Of a stretch of 64,000 nucleotides of DNA, positions 17,168 to 26,598 are shown piece after piece. The position numbers and the translations under genes are program-made. Under the pieces are notes generated by a model that did no database searches, was not told the origin of the DNA, and saw only the letters and a program-made list of their open reading frames with translations. The stretch comes from Paenibacillus xylanexedens. GTDB lineage: Bacteria > Bacillota > Bacilli > Paenibacillales > Paenibacillaceae. How positions within the stretch are numbered: the stretch's first letter is position 1; each line of letters opens with the position of its first letter. The DNA lies in contig NZ_VEBF01000008.1 of assembly GCF_007676705.1 (NCBI RefSeq), positions 102,255 through 166,254 on the forward strand, in the 5' to 3' direction.

Positions 17168-18208
17168 TTACTCGCCAAACACATTAATGAATTGCTGTTT
17201 ATCTGTTTCACGATCCGCTGCAAGTTTGGCCGCATCGCCAGGCAAAATCTTCATTTCTGATACACCTTTCAATCCTTCAGGTGGGGCAATACCTTCACGA
17301 ATAGGGGAGTAACCGATCTCGGCAGACAACTTCTGGCCCTCTTCAGAGAGAATGAAATCTACAAAGGCTTGAGAAGCCGGTACGTTGGCAGCTTCTTTCA
17401 TAATCCCGATCGGTTCTGTAATGATGGGAACACCTTCTTCTGGATAGATCAGTTCAACTGGAGAACCTTTGGCTTTTTCGCGTGCTACGAGGTAATCAAC
17501 AACGACGCCATATGATTTTTCACCGCTGGCTACAGCTTTCATAACGGCACCATTTCCTTTAATTACAGCCATGCCATTCATCTTGGTTTCCTGTAGAAAA
17601 TCCCATCCAAACCCATCTGTTCGACTAAACACACCGATGTTATATGCTGCTGCACCCGAGTATAAGGGACTCGGCATAATACTTGCGTCCTTACTGTCCG
17701 GCAGGGTCAACACTTGCCAAGATGTCGGTTGAGTAGTGATTTTTTGGGTGTTGGTAGCGAGTACCGTTGCCATAACCTTCGTACCGGCGTACATACCGTC
17801 CGGATCAACCAGATCTGTCGGGATTTCACTTAGCTCTGGGGACTTGTACGATTGTAGAAGGTCATCTTTTTTCAGATTTTCAAAGGTAACTGCATCGGCC
17901 AGCAGGAGTACATCCGCCTGAGTTTTACCCGCTTGGCGTTCTGCCTGAAGCTTGGCAGTGACTTCTTCGGTCCCGGAACGGAAGATGCTGACTTGAACAT
18001 CAGGATATTTATCGTTAAACGCCTTTACCAGTTTGCCTGCATCTTCTTCTGGTTGGGATGTATAGAATGCAAGCTTACCTGAGACTGTGCTCGAAGCTGC
18101 GCCTGAACTATCTTGATCTGTCGTGGCTTGTCCCTGTGAAGAACAACCGCTGAATACAATCATGCCTGCCAAAAGGGGCAGTAATAACGACTTTTTGAAT
18201 GGAATCAC
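17168..18208 (-). CDS. ABC substrate-binding lipoprotein (iron / organophosphate class)
   Basis: The signal peptide ends in a lipobox (IVFSGCSS), so the mature protein is membrane-anchored outside the cell. The start of the mature domain (KLAFYTSQPEEDAGKLVKAF) and the YSGAAAYNIGVF region fit the type II binding proteins of the FbpA/PhnS/AfuA cluster. I do not see the adjacent Tyr pair that binds iron in classic FbpA proteins. With two HAD phosphatases in the operon, a phosphorylated ligand is more likely than iron; this is inference. The start is GTG with AAGGAGAG upstream. Confidence 0.87.
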   Translation of the reverse strand: MIPFKKSLLLPLLAGMIVFSGCSSQGQATTDQDSSGAASSTVSGKLAFYTSQPEEDAGKLVKAFNDKYPDVQVSIFRSGTEEVTAKLQAERQAGKTQADVLLLADAVTFENLKKDDLLQSYKSPELSEIPTDLVDPDGMYAGTKVMATVLATNTQKITTQPTSWQVLTLPDSKDASIMPSPLYSGAAAYNIGVFSRTDGFGWDFLQETKMNGMAVIKGNGAVMKAVASGEKSYGVVVDYLVAREKAKGSPVELIYPEEGVPIITEPIGIMKEAANVPASQAFVDFILSEEGQKLSAEIGYSPIREGIAPPEGLKGVSEMKILPGDAAKLAADRETDKQQFINVFGE

Positions 18209-18241
18209 AGATAATCTCTCCTTTGGTGTCTAGCTGATAGA

Positions 18242-19108
18242 TTAGAGTAAGAACGTATGGATTGCCTGTGCAACACCATCTTCAGCGTTGCTGGCAGTGA
18301 CAACATTAGCGATTTCCTTCACATGAAGCTCTGCATTTCCCATGGCGATTCCTAATCCTGCCCATTGCAGCATGTCCAGATCATTATCATAGTCTCCGGC
18401 TGCAGCTACCTGCTCGCGTTCGATCTGATGTGCATGACATAAACGTTCCAGTGCGCCTCGTTTACTGACTCCGGCTGAATTAACATCAAACCGCAAACTT
18501 CCTGTTCGTGTACATTGGAATAACCCTGATTCTTCAAGGGTACGAAATAGGTTTTCGCGTGAGTCGTGGTCTGTACAGATCACGGCTGCTTTGAACAGCA
18601 TGCCTGGCATCTGGTTTACAAAGGTTCTGAAATCCTTTCCGACTTCAACGAAGCGAATAAGATCAGCCTCTATAGCATCAAGTTCATCACGTTCTTCGAA
18701 AGAATCCAATTCCGGTCTGTTGACCCTATTGTTGATGGCCCAGTTCCTATTGATATCATTAATCTCTTGAACATAGAGGACATTGTATCCATAGAAATGG
18801 ATGTAGGCTCCTTCTTGCTGGATGACATCCAACATGAACAGCATATCTTCTATTTTCAACGCAACGCCATCAAGCAGTTGTCCAGTCAAGGGATCTACCG
18901 TCACGGCACCGTTTAGTGCAACCAGTGGAAAATTCATGGAGACTTCCCTAGCATGTGACCATACGGAAGCGGGAAATCGTCCAGATGCAATCGTGACATT
19001 TACTTCCGCTGAGATTAATTGTTGAATGGAACTTCGTGTCATAGGTGTTATCATTTTATCTGGATTGAGCATCGTACCGTCCAGATCAAGGGCTAACAAT
19101 CTGTACAT
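18242..19108 (-). CDS. HAD-superfamily Cof-type phosphatase (second copy in operon)
   Basis: The nucleophile motif ALDLDGTMLNPD lies at the N-terminus and GDYDNDLDMLQWAGLGIAMGN toward the C-terminus, with a large Cof-type cap between. It is 288 residues long and only distantly similar to the HAD protein at 13566. ATG 19108 has GGGAGG nine bases upstream; the ATG two codons earlier lies too close to it. It is cotranscribed between the metallo-hydrolase and the binding-protein gene. Two different phosphatases in one importer operon suggest either two phosphorylated intermediates or removal of phosphate before further metabolism. Confidence 0.88.
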   Translation of the reverse strand: MYRLLALDLDGTMLNPDKMITPMTRSSIQQLISAEVNVTIASGRFPASVWSHAREVSMNFPLVALNGAVTVDPLTGQLLDGVALKIEDMLFMLDVIQQEGAYIHFYGYNVLYVQEINDINRNWAINNRVNRPELDSFEERDELDAIEADLIRFVEVGKDFRTFVNQMPGMLFKAAVICTDHDSRENLFRTLEESGLFQCTRTGSLRFDVNSAGVSKRGALERLCHAHQIEREQVAAAGDYDNDLDMLQWAGLGIAMGNAELHVKEIANVVTASNAEDGVAQAIHTFLL

Positions 19109-19135
19109 GAACATATTCCTCCCGGATCGATTAAC

Positions 19136-19870
19136 TTACACAACATACATACGAAGTGGTTCCGGTATATCCACAGGCCCTTGGAAAGAGCGACTTGCTT
19201 CATCCCGCATGAACTCCAGATCGCCATCTCCGGGAAGATGGACAAGGACGAGCTGCTTGACGTTAGCCTGACCAGCAATCATGCCTGCCTGAAGTGCATT
19301 CATATGTCCTTGGCCAGTTGTGTGTACACTGCCTTCACAGATGGTAGCCTCACATAGAAAGATGTCTGCATCACGAGCAAGTTCGATAAGAGAATCACAG
19401 TACGAGGTATCACCGGAATACACCAGCACCTTGCCTTGATATGTGATCTTAACGGCATAGCATGTAATGGTATGCTGCACCTGTACAAATTCGATTTCTG
19501 CGCCAGCAAGCTGAATTTTGGATGAAGGATCAATCGAGATGACCTCGGTATGTTCACCATATAGACCATTCAGAATATCCACTGGATTATCCGGTGCATA
19601 CAGCTTCAGTTTATTCAACATGCGACCATTGCGGATCGCACCCGCTGCAGCATATTGAAGAACTCCCAGATCGGCGATATGATCATGGTGCAAGTGAGAC
19701 AAAATAACACCTGATAGATCTTCCACGCATGTCTCGCTGGGGAGTTTACTCATAACGCCGCTGCCACAGTCCAACAAAATCTGCCCTTCATCTGTGGTTA
19801 CAAGGTATCCCGCAGTTGCTCCGCCAGCGGCGGGATAACCACCCCAGTAACCTAATATCTTCACATTCAT
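19136..19870 (-). CDS. Metallo-beta-lactamase-fold hydrolase (RNase Z/PhnP-like)
   Basis: The zinc motif HLHHDHIADLG is near residue 67. Further metal ligands include the YSGDTSYCD segment and a late His in LVLVHLPGDGD. The 244-residue length and N-terminal GYWGGYPAAGGATAGYLV fit the RNase Z/PhnP branch that cleaves phosphodiesters. It is the first gene of the minus-strand operon. ATG 19870 has AGAGGTG six bases upstream, so the longer frame starting at 19900 is unlikely. A cyclic or diester phosphate substrate would match the phosphatases downstream, but this is unproven. Confidence 0.85.
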   Translation of the reverse strand: MNVKILGYWGGYPAAGGATAGYLVTTDEGQILLDCGSGVMSKLPSETCVEDLSGVILSHLHHDHIADLGVLQYAAAGAIRNGRMLNKLKLYAPDNPVDILNGLYGEHTEVISIDPSSKIQLAGAEIEFVQVQHTITCYAVKITYQGKVLVYSGDTSYCDSLIELARDADIFLCEATICEGSVHTTGQGHMNALQAGMIAGQANVKQLVLVHLPGDGDLEFMRDEASRSFQGPVDIPEPLRMYVV

Positions 19871-20007
19871 CTTTGCACCTCTGTCTGTCTTGATCTGCAT
19901 TCTTTACAAATGTTCCGTACAGTTACAATTGTAAAAAGGGTTTGTTTCTCTCGTGTCAACCGAAAGTCAATCTTTTGTAAAACTGCTTTTGGCAAAGTTA
20001 TCCTGGC

Positions 20008-20041
20008 TTGACTCCGCCGCGAATCCCATTTTATAGTGGGA
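20008..20041 (+). promoter_or_regulatory. Promoter of the SorC regulator with overlapping inverted repeat
   Basis: TTGACT (20008-20013), an 18-base spacer and TATAGT (20032-20037) form a promoter 49 bases upstream of the GTG start. TCCCA at 20024-20028 and TGGGA at 20037-20041 make a short inverted repeat spanning the -10, a plausible autoregulatory operator. Confidence 0.5.
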
Positions 20042-20085
20042 AATGTGTAAGAAGGGAAATTTAAACGTCAAAGGCGGACTTATAT

Positions 20086-21027
20086 GTGAATATAGACGAA
20101 CGCAAAAATATGATAAGAGTCTGTAAGATGTATTATTATGAATCCTGGACACAAGAGAAGATTGCGGAGAAGTTAGGTGTATCCAGGCCAGTCATCTCCA
20201 AGATGCTGCAACGTGCGAAGGAAGAGGGCATTATTGAGATTGTCATTCATGATGATGATTACGAAACGTCCAAGTTGGAGAAAAAACTGGAAGACTTATT
20301 TAACCTCAAACAGGTGTTGGTCGTTCCAACCAAGGATCTGAATAAAGAGTTGTTGTCGAGTGCTGTAGGCAAGGCTGCCGCTCAATTTGTCCAAAAATTG
20401 ATTAAAAACGGTGACCGTGTGGGTGTCTCATGGGGCAATACGCTCTATCATATGGTGCGAGAGTTCCCTTTGGAGAAAAAAGAGAATGTCAAAATTATTC
20501 CACTGGTGGGTGGAACAGGGAATTCGCGCAATGAAATGCACTCTAATCAGATCGCCTATGAGTTATCCAAAAAAATGGGCGTAACCTGTGATACGTTATA
20601 TGCTCCGGCCGTTGTGGAAACAGAAGAGTTAAGGGAGCAGATTGTTGGCATGCCTAATATTTCGGCCGTTCTTAAAGAGGGGGAGAATATCAATCTCGCT
20701 CTGGTGGGGATCGGAAATCCGTATTCCATGTCAACGATGGAACGATCAGGTTATCTGAATGAGCAAGTGTTAACTGAATTAGAAGCACTTCACACGGTAG
20801 CGGATATTAATTCTGTGTTTATTACTCGTGAAGGTACAATCACCGAGCATCCCATTAATCATAGAGTCATTGGCCTTGGACTGGAGCAGTTAAAGAAGAC
20901 TAAAACGGTGGTAGGCATGGCCTTTGGTCTGCACAAAATAGACTGCATCCTGGCTGCTTTGCGGGGAGGATATATTAATATGCTCATTACGGATGAAGCC
21001 ACGGCAAGTCAAATTACGAAAATTTGA
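20086..21027 (+). CDS. SorC/DeoR-family sugar-phosphate-responsive regulator
   Basis: The N-terminal helix-turn-helix (WTQEKIAEKLGVSRPVISKMLQRAKEEG) is followed by a ~250-residue sugar-binding domain (VGVSWGNTLYHMVREFP, PLVGGTG, NLALVGIGNP, GLALGLEQL-like ends) typical of SorC/CggR proteins. Family members sense phosphorylated sugars. The gene is divergent from the metallo-hydrolase/HAD/ABC operon and most likely controls it, which supports a phosphorylated carbohydrate as the imported or produced ligand. The start is GTG 20086 behind GGCGG; an ATG eight codons later is an alternative. The length of 313 is standard. Confidence 0.87.
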   Translation: MNIDERKNMIRVCKMYYYESWTQEKIAEKLGVSRPVISKMLQRAKEEGIIEIVIHDDDYETSKLEKKLEDLFNLKQVLVVPTKDLNKELLSSAVGKAAAQFVQKLIKNGDRVGVSWGNTLYHMVREFPLEKKENVKIIPLVGGTGNSRNEMHSNQIAYELSKKMGVTCDTLYAPAVVETEELREQIVGMPNISAVLKEGENINLALVGIGNPYSMSTMERSGYLNEQVLTELEALHTVADINSVFITREGTITEHPINHRVIGLGLEQLKKTKTVVGMAFGLHKIDCILAALRGGYINMLITDEATASQITKI

Positions 21028-21148
21028 TGTTCGAGGATCATCCTTTTGTTTCGCTAATGAAACAAGTTGAAGCCGAGACTAATTGTATATTCATGAAGCC
21101 AGGAGAACGACAAGGTTCTCCTGTGCACCTACAAGAAGGACTAACCAT

Positions 21149-22155
21149 TTAGCCTACCTTTAGTGCTTCACTAGAAGCCTGCTTCCCGCCTTTTTTATTA
21201 ATAAAACTAATGATGAGCAGCAGCAGTGGCAACAGGCCAAATAAGAAAATGGACATATTTCCGAGAAAATCACCCAAAGCTAACGTTTCTTCTAGGTTTT
21301 TAGGCAAGTAAGCAATCAAATACAATATAAGCAACATCAATACGATGAACAGCGATTCATAACGCTCAAATAGAAAACCCTCAATTTCAAAACTTCGTAC
21401 CATGTCAAACGTTGGCCACATCCGCGTCTCAATTCCCGGCAAAGATAAATTCCCTACCACTGTAACAATCGTGATTAAATAGATAATCGTGCAAATAAGG
21501 ATGCTATATATTGCGGCTTTATTGCTCGCCTTCACGTCTGCCATGTAAGCTGTGATGATGAGCAAACTTTATATCCAGAATAGGAGAGACATGAGGGCTT
21601 GAGTCCCTTTATCACAGGCATAAATCCATCGCCCAGAAGGGGCCTGAGATTATCGATTTCAAACATCTTGGTGCTTAAAAGGAACACCAGCGCGAGCAAC
21701 ACCAACGTAACGGGCAACACAATTGAAAAGACTCGGATGATGATTTTAAGACCACCTGTTAACATATAGAAACCAATCCACAAACTAACCATGATGGTAA
21801 CCCAACTAGGCGTGCGCTCAAGGATGTACATACTTGTTATTTCAGCCATGACTCTGACTTCGAATGAACAAAGAACAACAAAATATACGATAATTAAGAG
21901 TCTCAACAGATAAGAAATCCATTGACCTGTGAATCTCAGGTATAAATTCGAATACCGTTTTGCGGGGAATCTGCGACACAAGGTTACAAGAAGCAGGCTG
22001 ATTGCGGTTACGATCAACCCTGATATAATACACATCTGGTGTTTCTACTGCTTTACTAATTGTCCGAGGGAGTGTTAGAATGCCAGCTCCAAGTATTGAA
22101 TTGATAACACAATAATGACCTCGGAGGTATTGATATTAGATGTGGATTGCTTCAT
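21149..22155 (-). pseudogene. Frameshifted spore germination permease (GerAB/GerKB type)
   Basis: Reading the minus strand from ATG 22155 gives MKQSTSNINTSEVIIV, then a frame change into SILGAGILTLPRTISKAVE, another into GLIVTAISLLLVTLCRRFP and ...LKPSCLSYSGYK, and another near 21560 into SLLIITAYMADVKASNK through to the stop. Together these parts cover a GerAB-type germinant-receptor permease of about 335 codons (family usual ~365). At least three frame changes mean the gene is dead. No partner GerA or GerC gene remains beside it. It confirms descent from a spore former. Confidence 0.8.
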
Positions 22156-22272
22156 TGGCCTTCACTCCAAACCGGAGAATATATTTCTATGTAGTATCGC
22201 CCAATGAAGTTGTTTTATGTAAGAGTTAGTCAAAATCAAATTAGTCTATATGAAATTTATAAGATGTAATTT

Positions 22273-22289
22273 TTTACATAAGTTTTACG
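22273..22289 (+). promoter_or_regulatory. Possible PhoP box upstream of the surface phosphatase
   Basis: TTTACA (22273-22278) and TTTACG (22284-22289) are direct repeats separated by five bases, the spacing of PhoP half-sites. TATGCT at 22321-22326 could be the -10. Only one pair of repeats is seen, so this is tentative. Confidence 0.3.
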
Positions 22290-22380
22290 TCTAGGTAATG
22301 GACCCTTGATCTCCTCTTGTTATGCTAGTTCTGTTTGGAGTTATATAAGCCAATCTATCAAACAGATAAGGGAGAGAATT

Positions 22381-25300
22381 ATGATTAGTCACTTCTACAA
22401 AAAGATGTTACCCTTCCTGTTATCGCTTTCTTTAGTATTCGGATGGTTCGCGGGATTTGGGGGAGCTAATTCAGCTCAAGCCGCATCGTTATCTGAGCCT
22501 GACATTCTGTTAGAACGCAACACCAATTGGAAATACTTCGATCAGGGACAGAATCTGGAATCGCAATGGCTTGTTTCATACGACGATTCATCATGGGAGT
22601 TCGGAACCGCACCGTTTGGCTACAAGGACAACGGCAATGGCATAAGCACTTCCTATTTCGGACCTCTCAAAACGGTAGTGAGCTATGGTCTGGACAAAAA
22701 ATTAAAACACCGTACAACCTATCTAAGAACAAATCTGGCCGTCAACAAGGATGCAATAGATGGTTATGGACAAATTCTCGGCACTTTTGGCATTGATGAT
22801 GGGGCAGTTATATACGTGAATGGTGTGGAAGTTCGTCGCTTTGGCATGCCTGAAGGAGAGATACAGTACTCAACCAAAGCAACATCAAGTCAGGACTTGC
22901 CTGTTATGTATGAGGATATAGATCTGACTGAGCCGCTGAAAGCCTACTTACACGATGGCAACAACGAAATTGCGGTCGAAGTTCACCAACAAAGCGACAG
23001 CAGCTCAGATTTGTATTTTGACATGGAACTTAAAGCATTAGCAGAAGCGCCACTACTGGATATCAGTAAAGTAACGGTTACCTTCTATGGTGATGCGACA
23101 ACGAGCAAGGGCTTCACTTGGTATTCACCTCTTGCATCCACACAAAGCACTGTTCAAGTGGTACCGAACCAAGGAGCGGCTGCTGACTTCAGTCAGGCAC
23201 AAAGCTTCAACGGACGCACGTCCGTGGCTTCTAATTCCCCGGGAGAAATGGTGCATAAGGCGGAAGCTACAGATCTTATTCCGGATACCTCCTATTATTT
23301 TCGCGTTGGCGATCAAGATCTGGATATATGGAGTGAGGTTGGCACATTCAAAACAGCTCCCACTAACGGAGCATTTACGTTTATTGACCTGACGGATACC
23401 CAAGCTAAGGAAGAGGATGAGGCTATTCTATCTGGCTCTACGCTCTCCAAAGCGTTAACCCAGGTCCCAGATGCTGCGTTTGTTGTTCATAATGGTGATG
23501 TTGTAGAAAATGGAACGTCAGAGCAGGAATGGAACTGGTTGCTTGGTCACTCCCAATCCAGTCTGATGAACACGACCATTGCGCCATCCGCGGGCAATCA
23601 TGAGAACAAGAATTATGCGTTCTACGAGCACTTTAACCTGAAGCAGCCAGACAATGCCGCAACAGTAACAGGTGCTTACTATTCTTATGATTACAGCAAA
23701 GCTCATTTTATCGTACTGAACTCCAACGAAAATTCCTCGGAATACGCCAATTTCTCCAACGAGCAAGTGGCATGGATGAAGCAGGATGTTGAAGAGGCAA
23801 AAGCTGCCGGAGCAGAGTGGATCATCGTCAACATCCATAAAGGGCCGTATACGACATCCAATCACGCCACAGACAGCGACATTATCGGCGCAAACGGTGT
23901 ACGAAATAAAATTGCTCCGTTGATGAATGAATTGGATATCGATTTGGTTCTTCAAGGACATGACCATATCTATGCACGGACAAAGCCAATAAAAAGCGAT
24001 GGCATGGCTGAAGACGTGTCCAAAATTACGGAGACTCTGAACGGAAAGAGTATCGAATACGCAGTGAAGCCAGATGGAACGATCTATATGATTCCAGCTA
24101 CCGCAGGGGCAAAAGTATATTTTAAGAACCAAAAACCAGAATTAGGTGAAACGTATTTCAGTTTGTTCGAGCGTGCTGAAGAGAACCACGCAAGACAGTA
24201 TGGCGATACTACGAGTGCAGCCAGAGGTCAGGTTCAGAACTTCGTGTCATTTACAATCGATGGCAGCAAGCTTACTGCTGTAACGTATGAGATTGACCAA
24301 CATACCAATAACGGAGAGCCATTCATTGTAGATCAATTCGGAATTCTCAAAGAAACAAATACAGTTCCCGTTCCAGAACAGATCAACAAAATAACGGTAA
24401 CGTTCCATGGAGATCCGACCAAGAGCAAAGGGTTCACATGGTATACATCGGATAAACTATTGCAAAGCGACCTTCAAGTCGTGGAGAAAACATCAGCAAC
24501 ACCTGATTTCACACAAGCCAAATTATTTCAAGGACGTTCTGCCCAGCCTGCCAATGCTCCAACGGAGCGGATGCACAAAGCAGAAGCGACAGATCTGAAA
24601 GCAAATACGACCTATTTCTTCCGTGTAGGCGATGCTACCAAGCAAGTATGGAGTGCAACAGGTACGTTCCGTACAGCACCGGCAAAAGGCAAATTCACCT
24701 TCATTGATCTGGCGGATACACAAGCGAAAGAAGAAGATGAGGCTATTCTGTCCTCCGAGACGTTGGCCAAAGCACTGATTACAGTACCCGATGCACAGTT
24801 CGTTGTGCATAACGGTGATATTGTTGATAAAGGTGTCAAAGAAGAACAGTGGAACTGGCTGCTCGGACACTCACAGGAAAGCCTGCTGAATACGACCATA
24901 GTTCCATCCTCTGGGAACCATGAAGACGAAAATTATGCTTTCATTGATCATTTTAATGTGCAGCCTCCGGCGAATTCCGCAACAGAAACGGGAGCTTATT
25001 ATTCTTACGACTATAGCAATGCACATTTTGTTGTATTGAATTCCAATGAGAATTCAACGGAGTATGACAACTTTTCGTTAGAACAAGTCAAGTGGCTGAA
25101 GGAAGATGTTCAGGCTGCCAAGAAAAAGGGAGCAGAATGGGTCATCGTCAACATTCACAAAGGCCCATACACAACATCGAACCATGCAACAGACTCTGAC
25201 ATTATGGGAGCGAATGGAGTGCGCTCCAAGATTGCTCCGATTATGGCGGAACTTGACATTGATTTTGTTCTTCAGGGGCATGACCATATCTATGCACGTA

Positions 25301-26430
25301 CCAAACCGATTGATCAGAAGGGGAGCGCACGTCAACCAGAAATGATCACGGAAATGCAAAATGGACAGAAGATGGAGTACTCTGTGAATCCCGATGGCAC
25401 AATCTATCTGATTCCAGCAACAGCAGGTCCAAAAGTATATTACAAAAATCAAAGCACGAGTCTGGGAGAGGCCTACTACAGCCTTTTTGAGCGCGCGGAA
25501 GAAAATCATGCGGCACAATACGGCCCGGACCCAAGTGACAACCGCCGTCCAAAACGTAGTCAGGTCCAAAACTTTGTGGGCATTACGATAGACGGCAGCA
25601 AACTGACGGCGATAACGTATGAAATTGATCAGAATGTGAGTGGGGCGACTCCATTCATTATCGATCAGTTTGGTATTGTGAAGAAGACAACGACAACGAT
25701 TCCCGGACCTGGTACATCGAATCCGGGTTCGGATTCAGGCTCAGGTAACGGATTCAACAGCGGAAATGGATCCTCTGAAACCAGTGGAGGTACAGCAACT
25801 GATAACCGTCCAGACAATGGTATCGGCAACGGAAGTAATCCCGGGAATGAGACGGGTACAGGATCAAACAATAATGGAAATGGTGAAAATACACCACCAA
25901 TGAAAGATACGGTCGGGCACTGGGCCAAGTCTGCCATTGATAAGGCGCTTGCAGCTGGATTCGTGAATGGATATGGCGACGATACATTCCGTCCAAATCA
26001 GAAGGTTACACGTGCTGAATTCATTACAATGCTGGGTCGTGCATTGAATCTGAATAACGTAACCGACAATGTTCAGTATACAGATGAAAACAAGATTCCC
26101 TCCTGGTCTAAGCCTTACATTACAGCAGCTGCATCCCTGGGAATTGTCAATGGGTACGCAAATGGTTCCTTCGGTCCAGGCAAAACATTAACCCGCTCCG
26201 AAATGGTCACCATGATCGTGCGCGCAGGCGGAATTCCTGCGGATTCTAATGCAAAACTAAACTTCAAAGATGCCAACGATGTTCCGGCATGGGCAGTTTC
26301 GTATGTAGCTTCTGCTGTAGAAGCCGGACTTGTAGGCGGTGTGGGCGGCAATCGTTTCGCACCGATGCAAACAGCTACGCGGGCGGAGGCGATCACACTT
26401 ATTATCGGGCTTTTGGATAAGGGAGAATGA
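22381..26430 (+). CDS. S-layer-anchored tandem purple-acid-phosphatase-like protein
   Basis: The 1349-residue precursor starts with a signal peptide (cleavage near ANSAQAAS). A jelly-roll-like domain (~40-220) follows. Then come two copies of an Fn3-like plus metallophosphoesterase module (~226-655 and ~668-1100), a Gly/Ser/Asn-rich linker, and three SLH domains (~1173-1349). Both modules retain HNGD, GNHE and QGHDHIYAR metal-binding motifs, so both could be active. They share long stretches of protein identity but differ at many DNA positions, pointing to an old duplication. It would hydrolyse phosphate esters at the cell surface, bound to the wall through the SLH domains. ATG 22381 has AAGGGAGAG upstream; the 25 codons before it in frame are not needed. 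Confidence 0.9.
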   Translation: MISHFYKKMLPFLLSLSLVFGWFAGFGGANSAQAASLSEPDILLERNTNWKYFDQGQNLESQWLVSYDDSSWEFGTAPFGYKDNGNGISTSYFGPLKTVVSYGLDKKLKHRTTYLRTNLAVNKDAIDGYGQILGTFGIDDGAVIYVNGVEVRRFGMPEGEIQYSTKATSSQDLPVMYEDIDLTEPLKAYLHDGNNEIAVEVHQQSDSSSDLYFDMELKALAEAPLLDISKVTVTFYGDATTSKGFTWYSPLASTQSTVQVVPNQGAAADFSQAQSFNGRTSVASNSPGEMVHKAEATDLIPDTSYYFRVGDQDLDIWSEVGTFKTAPTNGAFTFIDLTDTQAKEEDEAILSGSTLSKALTQVPDAAFVVHNGDVVENGTSEQEWNWLLGHSQSSLMNTTIAPSAGNHENKNYAFYEHFNLKQPDNAATVTGAYYSYDYSKAHFIVLNSNENSSEYANFSNEQVAWMKQDVEEAKAAGAEWIIVNIHKGPYTTSNHATDSDIIGANGVRNKIAPLMNELDIDLVLQGHDHIYARTKPIKSDGMAEDVSKITETLNGKSIEYAVKPDGTIYMIPATAGAKVYFKNQKPELGETYFSLFERAEENHARQYGDTTSAARGQVQNFVSFTIDGSKLTAVTYEIDQHTNNGEPFIVDQFGILKETNTVPVPEQINKITVTFHGDPTKSKGFTWYTSDKLLQSDLQVVEKTSATPDFTQAKLFQGRSAQPANAPTERMHKAEATDLKANTTYFFRVGDATKQVWSATGTFRTAPAKGKFTFIDLADTQAKEEDEAILSSETLAKALITVPDAQFVVHNGDIVDKGVKEEQWNWLLGHSQESLLNTTIVPSSGNHEDENYAFIDHFNVQPPANSATETGAYYSYDYSNAHFVVLNSNENSTEYDNFSLEQVKWLKEDVQAAKKKGAEWVIVNIHKGPYTTSNHATDSDIMGANGVRSKIAPIMAELDIDFVLQGHDHIYARTKPIDQKGSARQPEMITEMQNGQKMEYSVNPDGTIYLIPATAGPKVYYKNQSTSLGEAYYSLFERAEENHAAQYGPDPSDNRRPKRSQVQNFVGITIDGSKLTAITYEIDQNVSGATPFIIDQFGIVKKTTTTIPGPGTSNPGSDSGSGNGFNSGNGSSETSGGTATDNRPDNGIGNGSNPGNETGTGSNNNGNGENTPPMKDTVGHWAKSAIDKALAAGFVNGYGDDTFRPNQKVTRAEFITMLGRALNLNNVTDNVQYTDENKIPSWSKPYITAAASLGIVNGYANGSFGPGKTLTRSEMVTMIVRAGGIPADSNAKLNFKDANDVPAWAVSYVASAVEAGLVGGVGGNRFAPMQTATRAEAITLIIGLLDKGE

Positions 26431-26447
26431 TTTAGAGAAAATAAATA

Positions 26448-26493
26448 AGAGAAACCAATGGGAGACTTATCTTCTCTCATTGGTTTCTTTTTG
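26448..26493 (+). terminator. Terminator after the surface phosphatase
   Basis: AGAGAAACCAATGGGAGA pairs with TCTCTCATTGGTTTCT over a short loop and is followed by TTTT. Confidence 0.85.
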
Positions 26494-26598
26494 AAAGTTT
26501 AATCTGTTCTGCATTATTGATACCTTAATCAGAAAAATCAATGCTTTTTATGCAAGTAGGCCCATTGAAACCGTGATAATGTAACAGTAAGTATTACT

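Noticed and set aside
21099..21122. Hairpin CAGGAGAAC/GTTCTCCTG after the SorC gene
   Set aside because: It lacks a T tract on either strand, so it was not called a terminator.
22306..22380. N-terminal extension of the surface phosphatase frame
   Set aside because: These 25 codons precede the ribosome site, and the signal peptide begins naturally at ATG 22381.
23518..25569. Long antisense frames within the surface phosphatase gene
   Set aside because: The same antisense frame appears in both duplicated modules, as expected for a shadow of repeated coding DNA.
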